NCBI GenBank assembly: GCA_964514415.1
Contig: CAZEQL010000004.1
Location: 1-46,931 of the forward strand
Direction: 5' to 3'
Source of the DNA: CAZEQL01 sp964514415
GTDB lineage: Bacteria; Chloroflexota; Dehalococcoidia; GIF9; AB-539-J10
Length of the DNA: 46,931 bases
In this document: in pieces, positions 8,909-16,363 of the stretch
Layout: each line of letters begins with the position of its first letter
Position numbering within the stretch: position 1 is the stretch's first letter
Program-made: the position numbers and the translations under genes
Notes under the pieces: model-generated
The model's input: only the letters and a program-made list of their open reading frames with translations
Databases searched by the model: none
Told to the model about the DNA's origin: nothing

Positions 8909-10477
8909 AAAAATGGTCTTTCCTACTTCAGGTATGATGACTTGCCTCTGCGCACCAATCTTAGCCTGAAAAAATTCAGGATGCTCGGTATGTATGGGAA
9001 TAACCACCCTGGGGTCGATTACTTCGATAATTTCTAGTAATTCTGAAGCTGAAGCATGTCCCGAACTGTGAAAGCCTCGCTCAGCTTCAGCAGCTTTGCC
9101 CGTTTCTATATCAGGAGCACCCATTGAAGAAAAACCAAAGTGGTTAAGCCACTGCCTTAGTCTCTTGATATCAATTCTCTGCTCCTCGTTAAAAGCCTCA
9201 CTGGAGGAATAAATGTAGAGTCCCCCTTTGGTTGGCCTGATGTCAATTAGTTCGTTGATATCCCAGAAACTGAGACAGAGAACATAGCTTCCTTCATCAC
9301 GCCTGATGTCCTCAGGTTGAACTATTTTCCCCTGGTTCTTATAGCGAGTTAACAAGTCTTTTTCCCAATTGACAGCATTTTTAACCTCTTCATAGATTAT
9401 TAACGTATCATCGACAATAGGGTCAGGTATTTCAGGCATTACGAGGTGCAGGGACTGTAGTAGATAAGCATCTTTGGGCAGGATGGCGAGCTTTCGTCCA
9501 CACCGACTGGCAATCTCTTTGAATGTTAACAATCTTTCGAGGTTCCTGGGACCGAAGTCGGCGACCACGAGTTTACCTTCAGCTTCTTTAACCTTTTGCC
9601 ATGAGTTCTCCATAACCTCTTCTTCTGTAACAGCATTGTCCTCCTCGTTAATGTTTGTCCCTTCACATAAGAGCGCAGTGGGCTGAAGCTTTGCTGCCTC
9701 AGCAGCAAATTGCCTGGTTTTGTAGCCCGTTTTGCCATGTAAACGCAAATCTCCGGTATAGACTACCCATCCCTGGCTCGTTTCAACAGCGAAAGCCGCG
9801 GCACCATAAATAGAATGGTCAACGGGGAAATACTTTATTCTGAGGTTGCCTACTTTATCGCTAATCTTTGGCTGCCTATAATTTAATTGTCTGGCTCCTG
9901 TTGGTTCCCGCCAAAAGCTCTGTACTTGAGGGGATGACAGCATTGGCTCGGTGAAAAGAAATTGCCTTTGTATCGAGGCATATTTCTTCCAATTACTCGA
10001 GGTAATTATCCGTCCTTGCTCTTCACGAGGCGTGGTATAGCACACCTCCTTCTCAAAATCCCCGATACTTGAGTCCTGAATTGCCTTGGCAAGAAATGCT
10101 GTGGTGGAGCTACATACAATAGGAATGTCGGGATGTAGAAATGATATGTGACCGCTATGGTCCAGATGGGCATGGGAAAGCAGAACCGCATCTAAGTGAA
10201 CTTCCTTAATGGGGGAGCGCAGTCTTGACCAAACATCGTCCCACGATGATTCAAGCTCATTCCTGTAAATACCTCTTAAAGGAGGTAGGAGTCCAATTTC
10301 AAATAAGTCAGCTAAGCCTCTACTAGCACGAGGCTTCAGGTATTCCTCAAAGTATTGAGACCAGAGAGCATAGTTAATGCCGAAATCGAAGAATATTGCT
10401 GTGTCATCTGCCTGGAGTAAAATCTTATTCCCGCCGATGACTCCAACACCGCCATAAGCAGTGATGCTAATACTCAT
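8903..10477 (-). CDS. MBL-fold/beta-CASP nuclease, RNase J-like
   Basis: The 524-residue protein begins with the strand pair typical of RNase J/beta-CASP enzymes (YGGVGVIGGNKILL), followed by the metal motif H102-x-H104-x-D106-H107. A beta-CASP cap region separates the two halves of the MBL fold, and the end has HSSGHAS and VVIPIHTEHPEFF, the conserved C-terminal histidine motifs. Such enzymes are RNA exo- or endonucleases. It is not a textbook RNase J: the insert of about 40 residues after DFG (30-90) is unusual and its C-terminal domain is absent. It is divergent from a DRG-like GTPase gene. An RNA-processing role is likely; the substrate is unknown. Confidence 0.8.
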   Translation of the reverse strand: MSISITAYGGVGVIGGNKILLQADDTAIFFDFGINYALWSQYFEEYLKPRASRGLADLFEIGLLPPLRGIYRNELESSWDDVWSRLRSPIKEVHLDAVLLSHAHLDHSGHISFLHPDIPIVCSSTTAFLAKAIQDSSIGDFEKEVCYTTPREEQGRIITSSNWKKYASIQRQFLFTEPMLSSPQVQSFWREPTGARQLNYRQPKISDKVGNLRIKYFPVDHSIYGAAAFAVETSQGWVVYTGDLRLHGKTGYKTRQFAAEAAKLQPTALLCEGTNINEEDNAVTEEEVMENSWQKVKEAEGKLVVADFGPRNLERLLTFKEIASRCGRKLAILPKDAYLLQSLHLVMPEIPDPIVDDTLIIYEEVKNAVNWEKDLLTRYKNQGKIVQPEDIRRDEGSYVLCLSFWDINELIDIRPTKGGLYIYSSSEAFNEEQRIDIKRLRQWLNHFGFSSMGAPDIETGKAAEAERGFHSSGHASASELLEIIEVIDPRVVIPIHTEHPEFFQAKIGAQRQVIIPEVGKTIFL

Positions 10478-10492
10478 AGTTTACTCAAGACC

Positions 10493-10536
10493 ATTATAAC
10501 AAGTTTTGTCTGTTAAATAAGGCGTCGTGTTAAAAT
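10493..10536. promoter_or_regulatory. Divergent -10 elements between nuclease and GTPase genes
   Basis: TATAAT reads leftward at 10493-10498 for the beta-CASP gene. TAAAAT reads rightward at 10531-10536, only 6 bases before the GTPase ATG, with TTGTCT 19 bases upstream. Neither has a strong -35. The rightward one would give an almost leaderless mRNA, in agreement with the lack of a Shine-Dalgarno sequence there. Confidence 0.4.
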
Positions 10537-10542
10537 GAATAT

Positions 10543-11523
10543 ATGCCAGCGAATTTACCGCCACAGTATTTTGAGGCTGAAAAGCATTATCGGGCTGCCA
10601 AGGACCCTGAGGAAAAAATTGAGGCTTTGCAGACAATGCTTGCTATTATGCCCAGGCACAAAGGCACCGATAAGCTCCACGCTGCGTTAAGGCGAAAGAT
10701 TGCTAAATTCTCACAAGAAGCGGAAAGGAAGTATGCTACAGCTAGAAGGACAGGCTTTTACATTAGCAGAGAAGGCGCCGGACAGGTGATGATAACCGGG
10801 TTACCCAATGTGGGGAAATCGCAGATATTGGCAATGGTAACCGAGGCAATCCCTGAGATAGCTGCCTACCCCTTCACCACTCAAGTCCCTAACCTTGGTA
10901 TGATGGCGTTTGAGGATATTCAGATTCAACTGGTGGATACACCACCTATTGGGCATAGAGAAGTGCGAATATTGCTGGCTAACGCCCTTAGAAAGGCTGA
11001 CATCATTGCTATCGTAATAGATTTATCCCTGGAGCCAATAAGCCAGGTGGAGACTATTCTTCAAGAACTAAGAGAGGCAAGAGTAGAACCCTTAATGGAT
11101 GATACTACTCAGGTAACTCCAGGAAGTTATTCCAGGAAGATGTTAATCGTGGGGAATAAGAACGATATGGAAGGCGCGAACGATAATTGGGAAACCTTGT
11201 ATTCACAATATGCTAAGCTGTTTCCTATGGTTTCCATTTCAGCTAAAGAGGATATAGGATTGGAAGAGTTTAAAAGAATAATCCATGAAGCACTGAACAT
11301 TGTCCGGGTTTATACTAAAACTCCCGGCAGCAAAACTGACCTGAGCGACCCCATGATATTAAAGAAAGGCAGCACACTGGAGGAGGCTGCTGAAAGTCTC
11401 CATAAGGACTTCCGCAGCAAATTAAAGTATGCTGTTGTTTGGGGTTCAGGAAAGTATGATGGACAGAGGGTTAGCAGAGAACATATACTTCAGGATGGTG
11501 ATATAGTTGAGTTCCATATATAG
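10543..11523 (+). CDS. DRG/Obg-like GTPase with TGS domain
   Basis: The 326-residue protein has an N-terminal helical segment (1-75), then a GTPase domain: G1 GLPNVGKS at 86-93, G3 DTPP at 132-135 (D-x-P-G in most Obg relatives), G4 NKND at 205-208 and an SAKE-type G5. A C-terminal TGS domain (about 255-326) ends in GDIVEFHI. This order is that of DRG-type GTPases, common in archaea and eukaryotes and patchy in bacteria. They act on translation or ribosomes. No Shine-Dalgarno is visible before the ATG and a -10 box ends 6 bases away, so translation may be leaderless. Confidence 0.88.
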   Translation: MPANLPPQYFEAEKHYRAAKDPEEKIEALQTMLAIMPRHKGTDKLHAALRRKIAKFSQEAERKYATARRTGFYISREGAGQVMITGLPNVGKSQILAMVTEAIPEIAAYPFTTQVPNLGMMAFEDIQIQLVDTPPIGHREVRILLANALRKADIIAIVIDLSLEPISQVETILQELREARVEPLMDDTTQVTPGSYSRKMLIVGNKNDMEGANDNWETLYSQYAKLFPMVSISAKEDIGLEEFKRIIHEALNIVRVYTKTPGSKTDLSDPMILKKGSTLEEAAESLHKDFRSKLKYAVVWGSGKYDGQRVSREHILQDGDIVEFHI

Positions 11524-11566
11524 CATGACTATCAGTGAGTTTGGGAATTGGTGACTACTGCCATTC

Positions 11567-12430
11567 TTACAAATGTTCGTCGTGGATGAGAGCCATGACT
11601 AGAGTCCCATGCCCAACATATGTGGATGTGGCACAACCAAGCCTGGTAATAAGGATGCGTTCTCTGGGAAATAGTGGTTCCAAGCACTCAGCAAGCATTT
11701 CTGCTTCCTGTGGCGTTGTGGAATAGGCGATTGCTAGCTCTTTGATATCTTCACACCCTTTTGCCCATCGTTTTAGCCGATTCAATGCCATCTTGCGACC
11801 AATGACAAAGGCGGGGGAACGTATTTTGCCGCCATCGTAGAGCTCGCCCAGCAGCTTGATGTGTAGCGCCATACTTATTTTTCCTAAGAGAATTAACACT
11901 TTCGTTAACTGAAACCGCTTACCTTTGAGAATGTGTGCGAGGTCGTCGATTTTCCCAAATATATGATTTCGCAACATGCTCTGATGTACCAGGTCAACAA
12001 TTTGATCCAAGTTTTTGCCTTCCTGGGCTGCTTTAGCCGCAGCTATAACTATAAGGCCTAAACCTGCAGAAACTGAGTTCGAGTCTATTACTTCTACACG
12101 GCACCTATCCTTTACATAATTCTTGGCTAACATTGCTACATTATATGTACCACTATATCCTGAGGAGAGATGAATAGAGATAACTTGGTCAGTTTCAGTG
12201 GCCAAATCACTATACATTTTAATGAAGTCACCTGGTGGAGATACGGAGGTTTTGGGAATTTCTTGGCTATGGGCTAGCTCATGATATAAGCCATTAGTAT
12301 CGATATCTATGCCGTCGCGGTAAGTTTTGTCACCAATTTGGATATACAGCGGCACTATGGTAATAGAGAGCTTGCGAGCTAGCTCAGGAGGAATGTCACA
12401 ACTACTATCGGTCACTACTTTGACTGTCAT
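11567..12430 (-). CDS. DegV family fatty-acid-binding protein
   Basis: The protein (287 residues from the chosen start) carries the DegV signature at its N-terminus, VKVVTDSSCDIPPELA, the SHLSSG-like IHLSSGYSGTY loop that binds the acyl carboxylate, and a C-terminal segment with VGHGTLVMAL. DegV/FakB proteins hold fatty acids, in firmicutes for phosphorylation by FakA; no kinase partner is visible here. I start at the ATG 12428-12430, preceded by GGAG 9 bases away; a TTG five codons upstream lacks a ribosome site. Upstream on the same strand is an ADP-ribosylglycohydrolase gene 43 bases away, so the two may be co-transcribed. Confidence 0.88.
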   Translation of the reverse strand: MTVKVVTDSSCDIPPELARKLSITIVPLYIQIGDKTYRDGIDIDTNGLYHELAHSQEIPKTSVSPPGDFIKMYSDLATETDQVISIHLSSGYSGTYNVAMLAKNYVKDRCRVEVIDSNSVSAGLGLIVIAAAKAAQEGKNLDQIVDLVHQSMLRNHIFGKIDDLAHILKGKRFQLTKVLILLGKISMALHIKLLGELYDGGKIRSPAFVIGRKMALNRLKRWAKGCEDIKELAIAYSTTPQEAEMLAECLEPLFPRERILITRLGCATSTYVGHGTLVMALIHDEHL

Positions 12431-12473
12431 AAGCAAGGTCTCCAATCAAGACAGGCAATCTTATCGTTAATAT

Positions 12474-13403
12474 CTAACTGGTTGCAAGTTGACATAACTT
12501 TTCTGCTAGGGTTTGGATATAGTCCTTAATTTCCAGCTTTGCCCTCCATTCTTGTGGAATAGCCTCCACGCCGAGATACGCACCTGAAATAGCTCCAGCC
12601 ATAGAAGCTATGGTATCGGTGTCGCCACCAAGGCTTATGGCGTAAATCACAGTATTCTTATAAGACCTGGGGTGTAGTAAAAAGCAAAAAATAGCGGTGG
12701 GCACAGATCTTGGTGCTTCTATGCCATTCCCTAGCGCAGCAATCACTTTCGCTCGCTCTTGCTCATCGAGCAACTTTTTCATTTGGGCTATCCTTTCCTT
12801 ATACAACCGGTTTTGGGCAAAGTTCTGAAGTTTTAGAAGAAAGGACTCTTTATCAATGTCTTCATTTGAAGGTGTGTTGAGTGCTAGGGCTACGGCATAA
12901 GCTTGGAGCGCTGCTCCTTCCTTGCCCAATTCATGAGAATGGGTGATAGAACTGGATTTATAGGCAATCTCCCTTAACTTCTCTGGACTGTTGGAGTAAA
13001 GTAGCCCCACTGGTGCTACCCTCATCGCTGAGCCATTTCCAAAGGAGCCGCCTTGGTAAAGTTTATCTGCGGCGCTATCCCATGGCTCTCCCCTCTTTAT
13101 CATCCTGAAAATTCTGGGAGGTCCTGGGCCGTAGCCGCGCCAAGGTTCAACCTCATAGTTTTTTATAAAGGTTTGAGCCATATGTTCTCCATTGAAGCCT
13201 TTGCTCTCTACTAGAGATTCTGCCACTCCGATTGTCATGTGAGTATCGTCGGTATAAATTAGCTGCTTCAGTCTCTCAGCCAAGGAATCAATTTCTTCCC
13301 TCTTGGCCATACCTCTTCCTTCTCGCTGAGCACCCAGCCCATCGCCTATTGCTACTCCTACCAAACACCCGATGAATTTCGACTTTAGTTTTCCTCTACG
13401 CAT
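12474..13403 (-). CDS. ADP-ribosylglycohydrolase family protein
   Basis: This 309-residue all-helical protein carries the two-magnesium site of the ARH/DraG family: AIGDGLG at 18-24, TDDT at 51-54 and GGDTDT at 259-264, plus the substrate loop GNGSAMRVAP at 122-131. Such enzymes remove ADP-ribose from proteins or nucleic acids, or act on related nucleosides. No ADP-ribosyltransferase such as DraT or DarT is visible nearby, so the substrate is open. It probably heads a short minus-strand unit with the DegV gene. Confidence 0.88.
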   Translation of the reverse strand: MRRGKLKSKFIGCLVGVAIGDGLGAQREGRGMAKREEIDSLAERLKQLIYTDDTHMTIGVAESLVESKGFNGEHMAQTFIKNYEVEPWRGYGPGPPRIFRMIKRGEPWDSAADKLYQGGSFGNGSAMRVAPVGLLYSNSPEKLREIAYKSSSITHSHELGKEGAALQAYAVALALNTPSNEDIDKESFLLKLQNFAQNRLYKERIAQMKKLLDEQERAKVIAALGNGIEAPRSVPTAIFCFLLHPRSYKNTVIYAISLGGDTDTIASMAGAISGAYLGVEAIPQEWRAKLEIKDYIQTLAEKLCQLATS

Positions 13404-13489
13404 GCCTTGTACTACTTTTCGCTAGCTGAGGCGTAATTATAGATAATAGCACCTTAAAAGAAAAACAATTGAGTGAAGCTTTCCCATAG

Positions 13490-13518
13490 TTGCAATTTTC
13501 TCCATGTCTTTATATACT
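13490..13518 (+). promoter_or_regulatory. Promoter of the zinc-ribbon gene
   Basis: TTGCAA (13490-13495) and TATACT (13513-13518) are 17 bases apart. A start near 13525 would give a 5' leader of about 110 bases, long enough to contain the hairpin at 13585-13639. Confidence 0.6.
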
Positions 13519-13584
13519 TAATTTAGTGGTTACAAGTGTAGGTTACCAGGTCTCTATGGAAGCTTTTTCGGGTTTATTTACAGA

Positions 13585-13639
13585 CATTGGATGACCAAGA
13601 CACTAGCCAGATAGTATAAAAAAAGGAGGTCATCCAATG
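13585..13639 (+). promoter_or_regulatory. mRNA hairpin hiding start codon and part of Shine-Dalgarno
   Basis: CATTGGATGACC (13585-13596) is the exact reverse complement of GGTCATCCAATG (13628-13639): 12 perfect base pairs with a 31-base loop. The right arm contains the last bases of the AAGGAGGT ribosome site and the complete ATG at 13637-13639. The structure should block initiation unless opened by temperature, a protein or a competing fold. Pairing is seen directly; regulation is inferred. Confidence 0.65.
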
Positions 13640-13942
13640 GGATTTACGGATAAAACGCTCCAATGTTCTGATTGTGGTGCCACATTTACCTTTACTGCGG
13701 AGGAGCAAGAGTTCTATGCTACTAAGGGATATGATAATGAGCCCAAGCGTTGCTCTATCTGCCGTGAAGCAAGGAGAGCTCAGCGCAGAGGCTTTAGTGG
13801 TTCTAGATCAAGTCGCCAAATGTATTCTGCAGTATGTGCTGAGTGTGGTAAGGAATGTGAAGTACCCTTTGAGCCACGAGAGGGCAGGCCAGTGTATTGT
13901 AGCGAGTGCTACAGCAAGGTCAGATTAAGCAGTCAGCAATAG
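13637..13942 (+). CDS. Double zinc-ribbon protein
   Basis: The 101-residue protein has two cysteine clusters: C10-C13/C39-C42 and C67-C70-(C74)/C88-C91, separated by a basic, serine-rich linker (ARRAQRRGF). The first has the form of the bacterial probable zinc-ribbon family (LQCSDCG...CSICREAR); the second (CAECGKECEVPFEPREGRPVYC) occurs in small proteins of many anaerobes. A nucleic-acid or protein-binding role is likely. The ribosome site AAAAGGAGGT is strong but embedded in a hairpin. An RRM protein gene follows on the same strand, suggesting a paired role in RNA handling under stress such as cold; that is inference. Confidence 0.85.
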   Translation: MGFTDKTLQCSDCGATFTFTAEEQEFYATKGYDNEPKRCSICREARRAQRRGFSGSRSSRQMYSAVCAECGKECEVPFEPREGRPVYCSECYSKVRLSSQQ

Positions 13943-13968
13943 TCTGCTGAAGAGGGCCAGGCAACAAA

Positions 13969-13991
13969 GGGACTGGATTGAGTCCAGCCCC
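13969..13991 (+). terminator. Stem-loop after the zinc-ribbon gene
   Basis: GGGACTGGA (13969-13977) pairs with TCCAGCCCC (13983-13991) around a TTGAG loop, with one A-C mismatch. No T-run follows, so it may be a weak terminator or mRNA-stabilising hairpin. A smaller 6-bp inverted repeat, TCAGCA/TGCTGA, surrounds the stop codon at 13933-13950. Confidence 0.4.
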
Positions 13992-14074
13992 TAAAAGGTC
14001 AGGAATAAGGAGAAAGTCAGTGTATTTTAATCCCTCACCTAGACTCTCTCCTTAAAAGAAAGAAATATAAGGGC

Positions 14075-14101
14075 CCCCACGAATTCCCCCAATTTGTGGG
14101 G
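14075..14101 (+). promoter_or_regulatory. Leader hairpin upstream of the RRM gene
   Basis: CCCCACGAATT (14075-14085) pairs with AATTTGTGGGG (14091-14101) around CCCCC: 11 pairs including one G-U. It is 45 bases before the RRM start codon. It may be a terminator for the preceding gene or a structured leader element; no T-run follows. Confidence 0.5.
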
Positions 14102-14145
14102 TGGCAATAAGCGAAGTTGACAAAAATGAGAAGGAGGTTGATTTT

Positions 14146-14445
14146 ATGAATATATATGTGGGTAATTTATCAAGTGGGGTTAATGAAGAGGAGTTGCGTC
14201 AGGCATTTGAGGCTTTTGGGCAAGTCACCTCGGCAAACATTATCAAAGATAGGTATAGCGGAGAATCTAGAGGGTTTGGGTTTGTTGAGATGTCAGAGAA
14301 GTCTGAAGCTCAAGCTGCAATTCAGAGCCTTAATGGAACGTCGCTGAAGGAGCGAACGCTCACTGTCAGCGAGGCGCGTCCTCGTCCTGAAGATAGAGAT
14401 AGGAGAGGAGGGGGGGGTGGAGGAGGAAGTCGCTCCAGGTACTGA
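14146..14445 (+). CDS. RRM-domain RNA-binding protein
   Basis: The 99-residue protein is a single RNA-recognition motif with RNP2 IYVGNL near residue 3 and RNP1 RGFGFVEM near residue 45, followed by a glycine-rich tail (GGGGGGG) ending SRSRY. It resembles the cold-inducible Rbp proteins of cyanobacteria and other bacteria, which bind single-stranded RNA. The frame extends 15 codons upstream, but the ATG at 14146 is preceded by AAGGAGG at 8-9 base spacing and gives the normal RRM start. Upstream lie a zinc-ribbon gene and two hairpins. Cold or stress induction is a family-level inference. Confidence 0.9.
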   Translation: MNIYVGNLSSGVNEEELRQAFEAFGQVTSANIIKDRYSGESRGFGFVEMSEKSEAQAAIQSLNGTSLKERTLTVSEARPRPEDRDRRGGGGGGGSRSRY

Positions 14446-14458
14446 TTTACCAAACAAT

Positions 14459-15355
14459 CTAGCCTAGTATCTTACGGATTATAGTCTTAACAACAGCGGT
14501 CTCAAGTTCCAAGCTGAGGAAATCGAGTTCGTTTCTCTCTGTTGTCTCAGCAACAAGTTTTTGTGCCATTTTATCTAAGTCACCCATCTGTCGGTACTGC
14601 TCAATAATATAGCTTTTAAACTTCTCCACTTGCTCTAGCCCCTGTTGTAAGATATTCTTTGCGTCATCACCAACAAAAACGCCATGATGGTCAAAGGCAC
14701 ATATTTGTGTGTCGTAAGTTACTAGTTTCCTTAGCGATGCCCTGTATGAAGAAAAGTCGTATTGGGCTGAGGGATAAGAAAGCTCACTACCGTCGGCTGT
14801 GGGAAATGGAGCGGCATCCGAAGGGAACATAGCTTTTAACTCTGGGACATATGTTGCGATGCAGCACTTTGTGTGACCTGGCACTTCTATAAAGTGGGCT
14901 TCGATTCCTTCACCGAGGTTTATGATATCGTTTTCTACCATAACACGGTCAACATGTATGCCATCAAACTCTAAATGTAATCTTCCATACTCATCTTGAA
15001 GCCCCAATTTCTCAATCGTTTCCTTATTAGCAGCAGCGATAAAATCCACTGCCTTTTCTTTGGAAAATACTTCTCTTGAATATGCTGAGGCAAGTATTTG
15101 CACATGGGGGAATTTCCTCTTCAAATAGGGCACTGCCCCACAATGATCGAAGTGGGAGTGGGGAATGACTAAATATTTAATCTTGTTGAGGTCAAAATCT
15201 ATGGCAGAAAATTGCTTCTCTAGAGATGGGGCTGCACAGCTCATTCCGCCTCCAATAATCATGGCTTCTTTGCCTTTAAGCAGATACAGGCAATTTTTGC
15301 GTGTTCCCATAAACTCTATTCTATCGGTGACTTTGCCCGGTTCTTGAATCCACAT
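14459..15355 (-). CDS. MBL-fold metal-dependent hydrolase
   Basis: The 298-residue protein has the metallo-beta-lactamase metal site H66-x-H68-x-D70-H71 (PHSHFDHCGA), a second-shell histidine in VPGHTKCC, D in PSDAAPFP, and a final FDHHG. A C-terminal helical tail of about 80 residues (from 215) is uncharacteristic of beta-lactamases and might mediate dimerisation. It could be glyoxalase II-like or an oxygen-reductase relative without the flavodoxin part; the substrate is unknown. AAAGGAG lies 5 bases before the ATG. It is followed on the opposite strand by the end of the RRM gene, 13 bases away. Confidence 0.82.
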   Translation of the reverse strand: MWIQEPGKVTDRIEFMGTRKNCLYLLKGKEAMIIGGGMSCAAPSLEKQFSAIDFDLNKIKYLVIPHSHFDHCGAVPYLKRKFPHVQILASAYSREVFSKEKAVDFIAAANKETIEKLGLQDEYGRLHLEFDGIHVDRVMVENDIINLGEGIEAHFIEVPGHTKCCIATYVPELKAMFPSDAAPFPTADGSELSYPSAQYDFSSYRASLRKLVTYDTQICAFDHHGVFVGDDAKNILQQGLEQVEKFKSYIIEQYRQMGDLDKMAQKLVAETTERNELDFLSLELETAVVKTIIRKILG

Positions 15356-15382
15356 AATGACTCCTTTCTTAAAAGGGTAGAC

Positions 15383-16162
15383 TTAAGTAAAAATGAACTC
15401 CTTAATTGCTTGTAAGTAACGCTCCATGCCTACTAACATTATATCATTGTGGTCAGCCTTGGGAATGATGACCAGGTGTTTATCTTTTGTAGCTGCATTA
15501 TGAAACAGAGATTTACCCTCACCAGGAGGGATGAGGGTATCATGTTCTCCGTGCATGATAAGCGTGGGCAGAGTAATAGTGCGAATTTTAGCTAGATTGG
15601 GGAAGTCAGCGTCTTCTACGTCAAGTAATTGGGCAGGGAAGCCTAAATGAGAGAGGAGGTTAATAATGGTGGCAAATCCGCTCTCAATAATCAGCCCCTG
15701 TATTTGTTTCTGATAACGATAGGCTATTTCAATAGCGGAAACGCTTCCCAAGGAGCGACCCATCACAAAGATGTTGCCGCTATAGTAGTCCTGATGCAAG
15801 ATGTCAATGAATGCCTTAAATATAGTAGGGGCATCTGCAATTGTGTTGCTAAAGGTAGGTGAACCTTCGCTTGCACCATAACCTCGATAGTCAGCCACAA
15901 ACAAATTGATGCCAATCTCATTATATAGAGGGGCAACGTAATCATAATCGCTGACAACCTCGCCATTGCCATGGAAGAAAATAAGAGAGGGCGAACTTTG
16001 GCTGTGAACATAGAAGCGACAAGCAATGGAGACATCCTTATCTACAGGGATGGAATGGTCACTTGCGTTGGGTGGAGCCTTAGTCATATCCTTCCTGGGG
16101 TAAAAGATAAAGGAAAGAATCTCTGGTCGGTCCAATGCAGAATAATCAGCTTGTTTGGACAT
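15383..16162 (-). CDS. Alpha/beta-hydrolase
   Basis: This 259-residue serine hydrolase has the oxyanion strand FFHGNGE, nucleophile elbow GRSLGS, acid region MHGEHDTLIPP and the histidine of KADHND. The sequence family (YRGYGASEG; MHGEHD) is that of the BEM46/ABHD13 group of membrane-associated or soluble hydrolases, often acting on esters or thioesters. There is no signal peptide. The gene lies 28 bases upstream of the MBL-fold gene on the same strand and may be co-transcribed with it. The substrate is unknown. Confidence 0.85.
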   Translation of the reverse strand: MSKQADYSALDRPEILSFIFYPRKDMTKAPPNASDHSIPVDKDVSIACRFYVHSQSSPSLIFFHGNGEVVSDYDYVAPLYNEIGINLFVADYRGYGASEGSPTFSNTIADAPTIFKAFIDILHQDYYSGNIFVMGRSLGSVSAIEIAYRYQKQIQGLIIESGFATIINLLSHLGFPAQLLDVEDADFPNLAKIRTITLPTLIMHGEHDTLIPPGEGKSLFHNAATKDKHLVIIPKADHNDIMLVGMERYLQAIKEFIFT

Positions 16163-16210
16163 GCTTCTTTTTAGACACTAATTTTAGCATATAGACGGGA
16201 AATACATAAG

Positions 16211-16239
16211 ATGACAAATCAAATTGTGTAGCTTAAAAT
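16211..16239 (+). promoter_or_regulatory. Promoter of tRNA-Leu
   Basis: ATGACA (16211-16216) and TAAAAT (16234-16239) are spaced by 17 bases. TAAAAT ends 12 bases before the mature tRNA 5' end, leaving room for a short leader. Confidence 0.5.
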
Positions 16240-16251
16240 AGATAGGTCGAC

Positions 16252-16336
16252 GGGGGAGTGTCGGAATTGGCAGACGAGCATGACTTAGGATCATGTGCTG
16301 CAAAGCGTGGGGGTTCAAGTCCCCCCTTCCCCACCA
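16252..16336 (+). tRNA. tRNA-Leu, anticodon UAG
   Basis: The 85-base sequence folds as a class II tRNA. The acceptor stem GGGGGAG pairs with CTTCCCC, the D arm includes GGAATTGGCAGACGA, and the anticodon stem CATGA/TCATG encloses loop CTTAGGA with anticodon TAG. A long variable arm follows, then a T arm with GGTTCAAGT. An encoded A-CCA ends at 16336. It reads CUA and other CUN leucine codons. The nucleotidyltransferase gene begins 28 bases later and may be read through from the tRNA promoter. Confidence 0.95.
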
Positions 16337-16363
16337 AGGATATCAATAGGTAATATCTCTAGA

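Noticed and set aside
16295..16363. N-terminal extension of the nucleotidyltransferase into the tRNA
   Set aside because: The extension lies inside tRNA-Leu; the protein family starts at MKAVILAGG.
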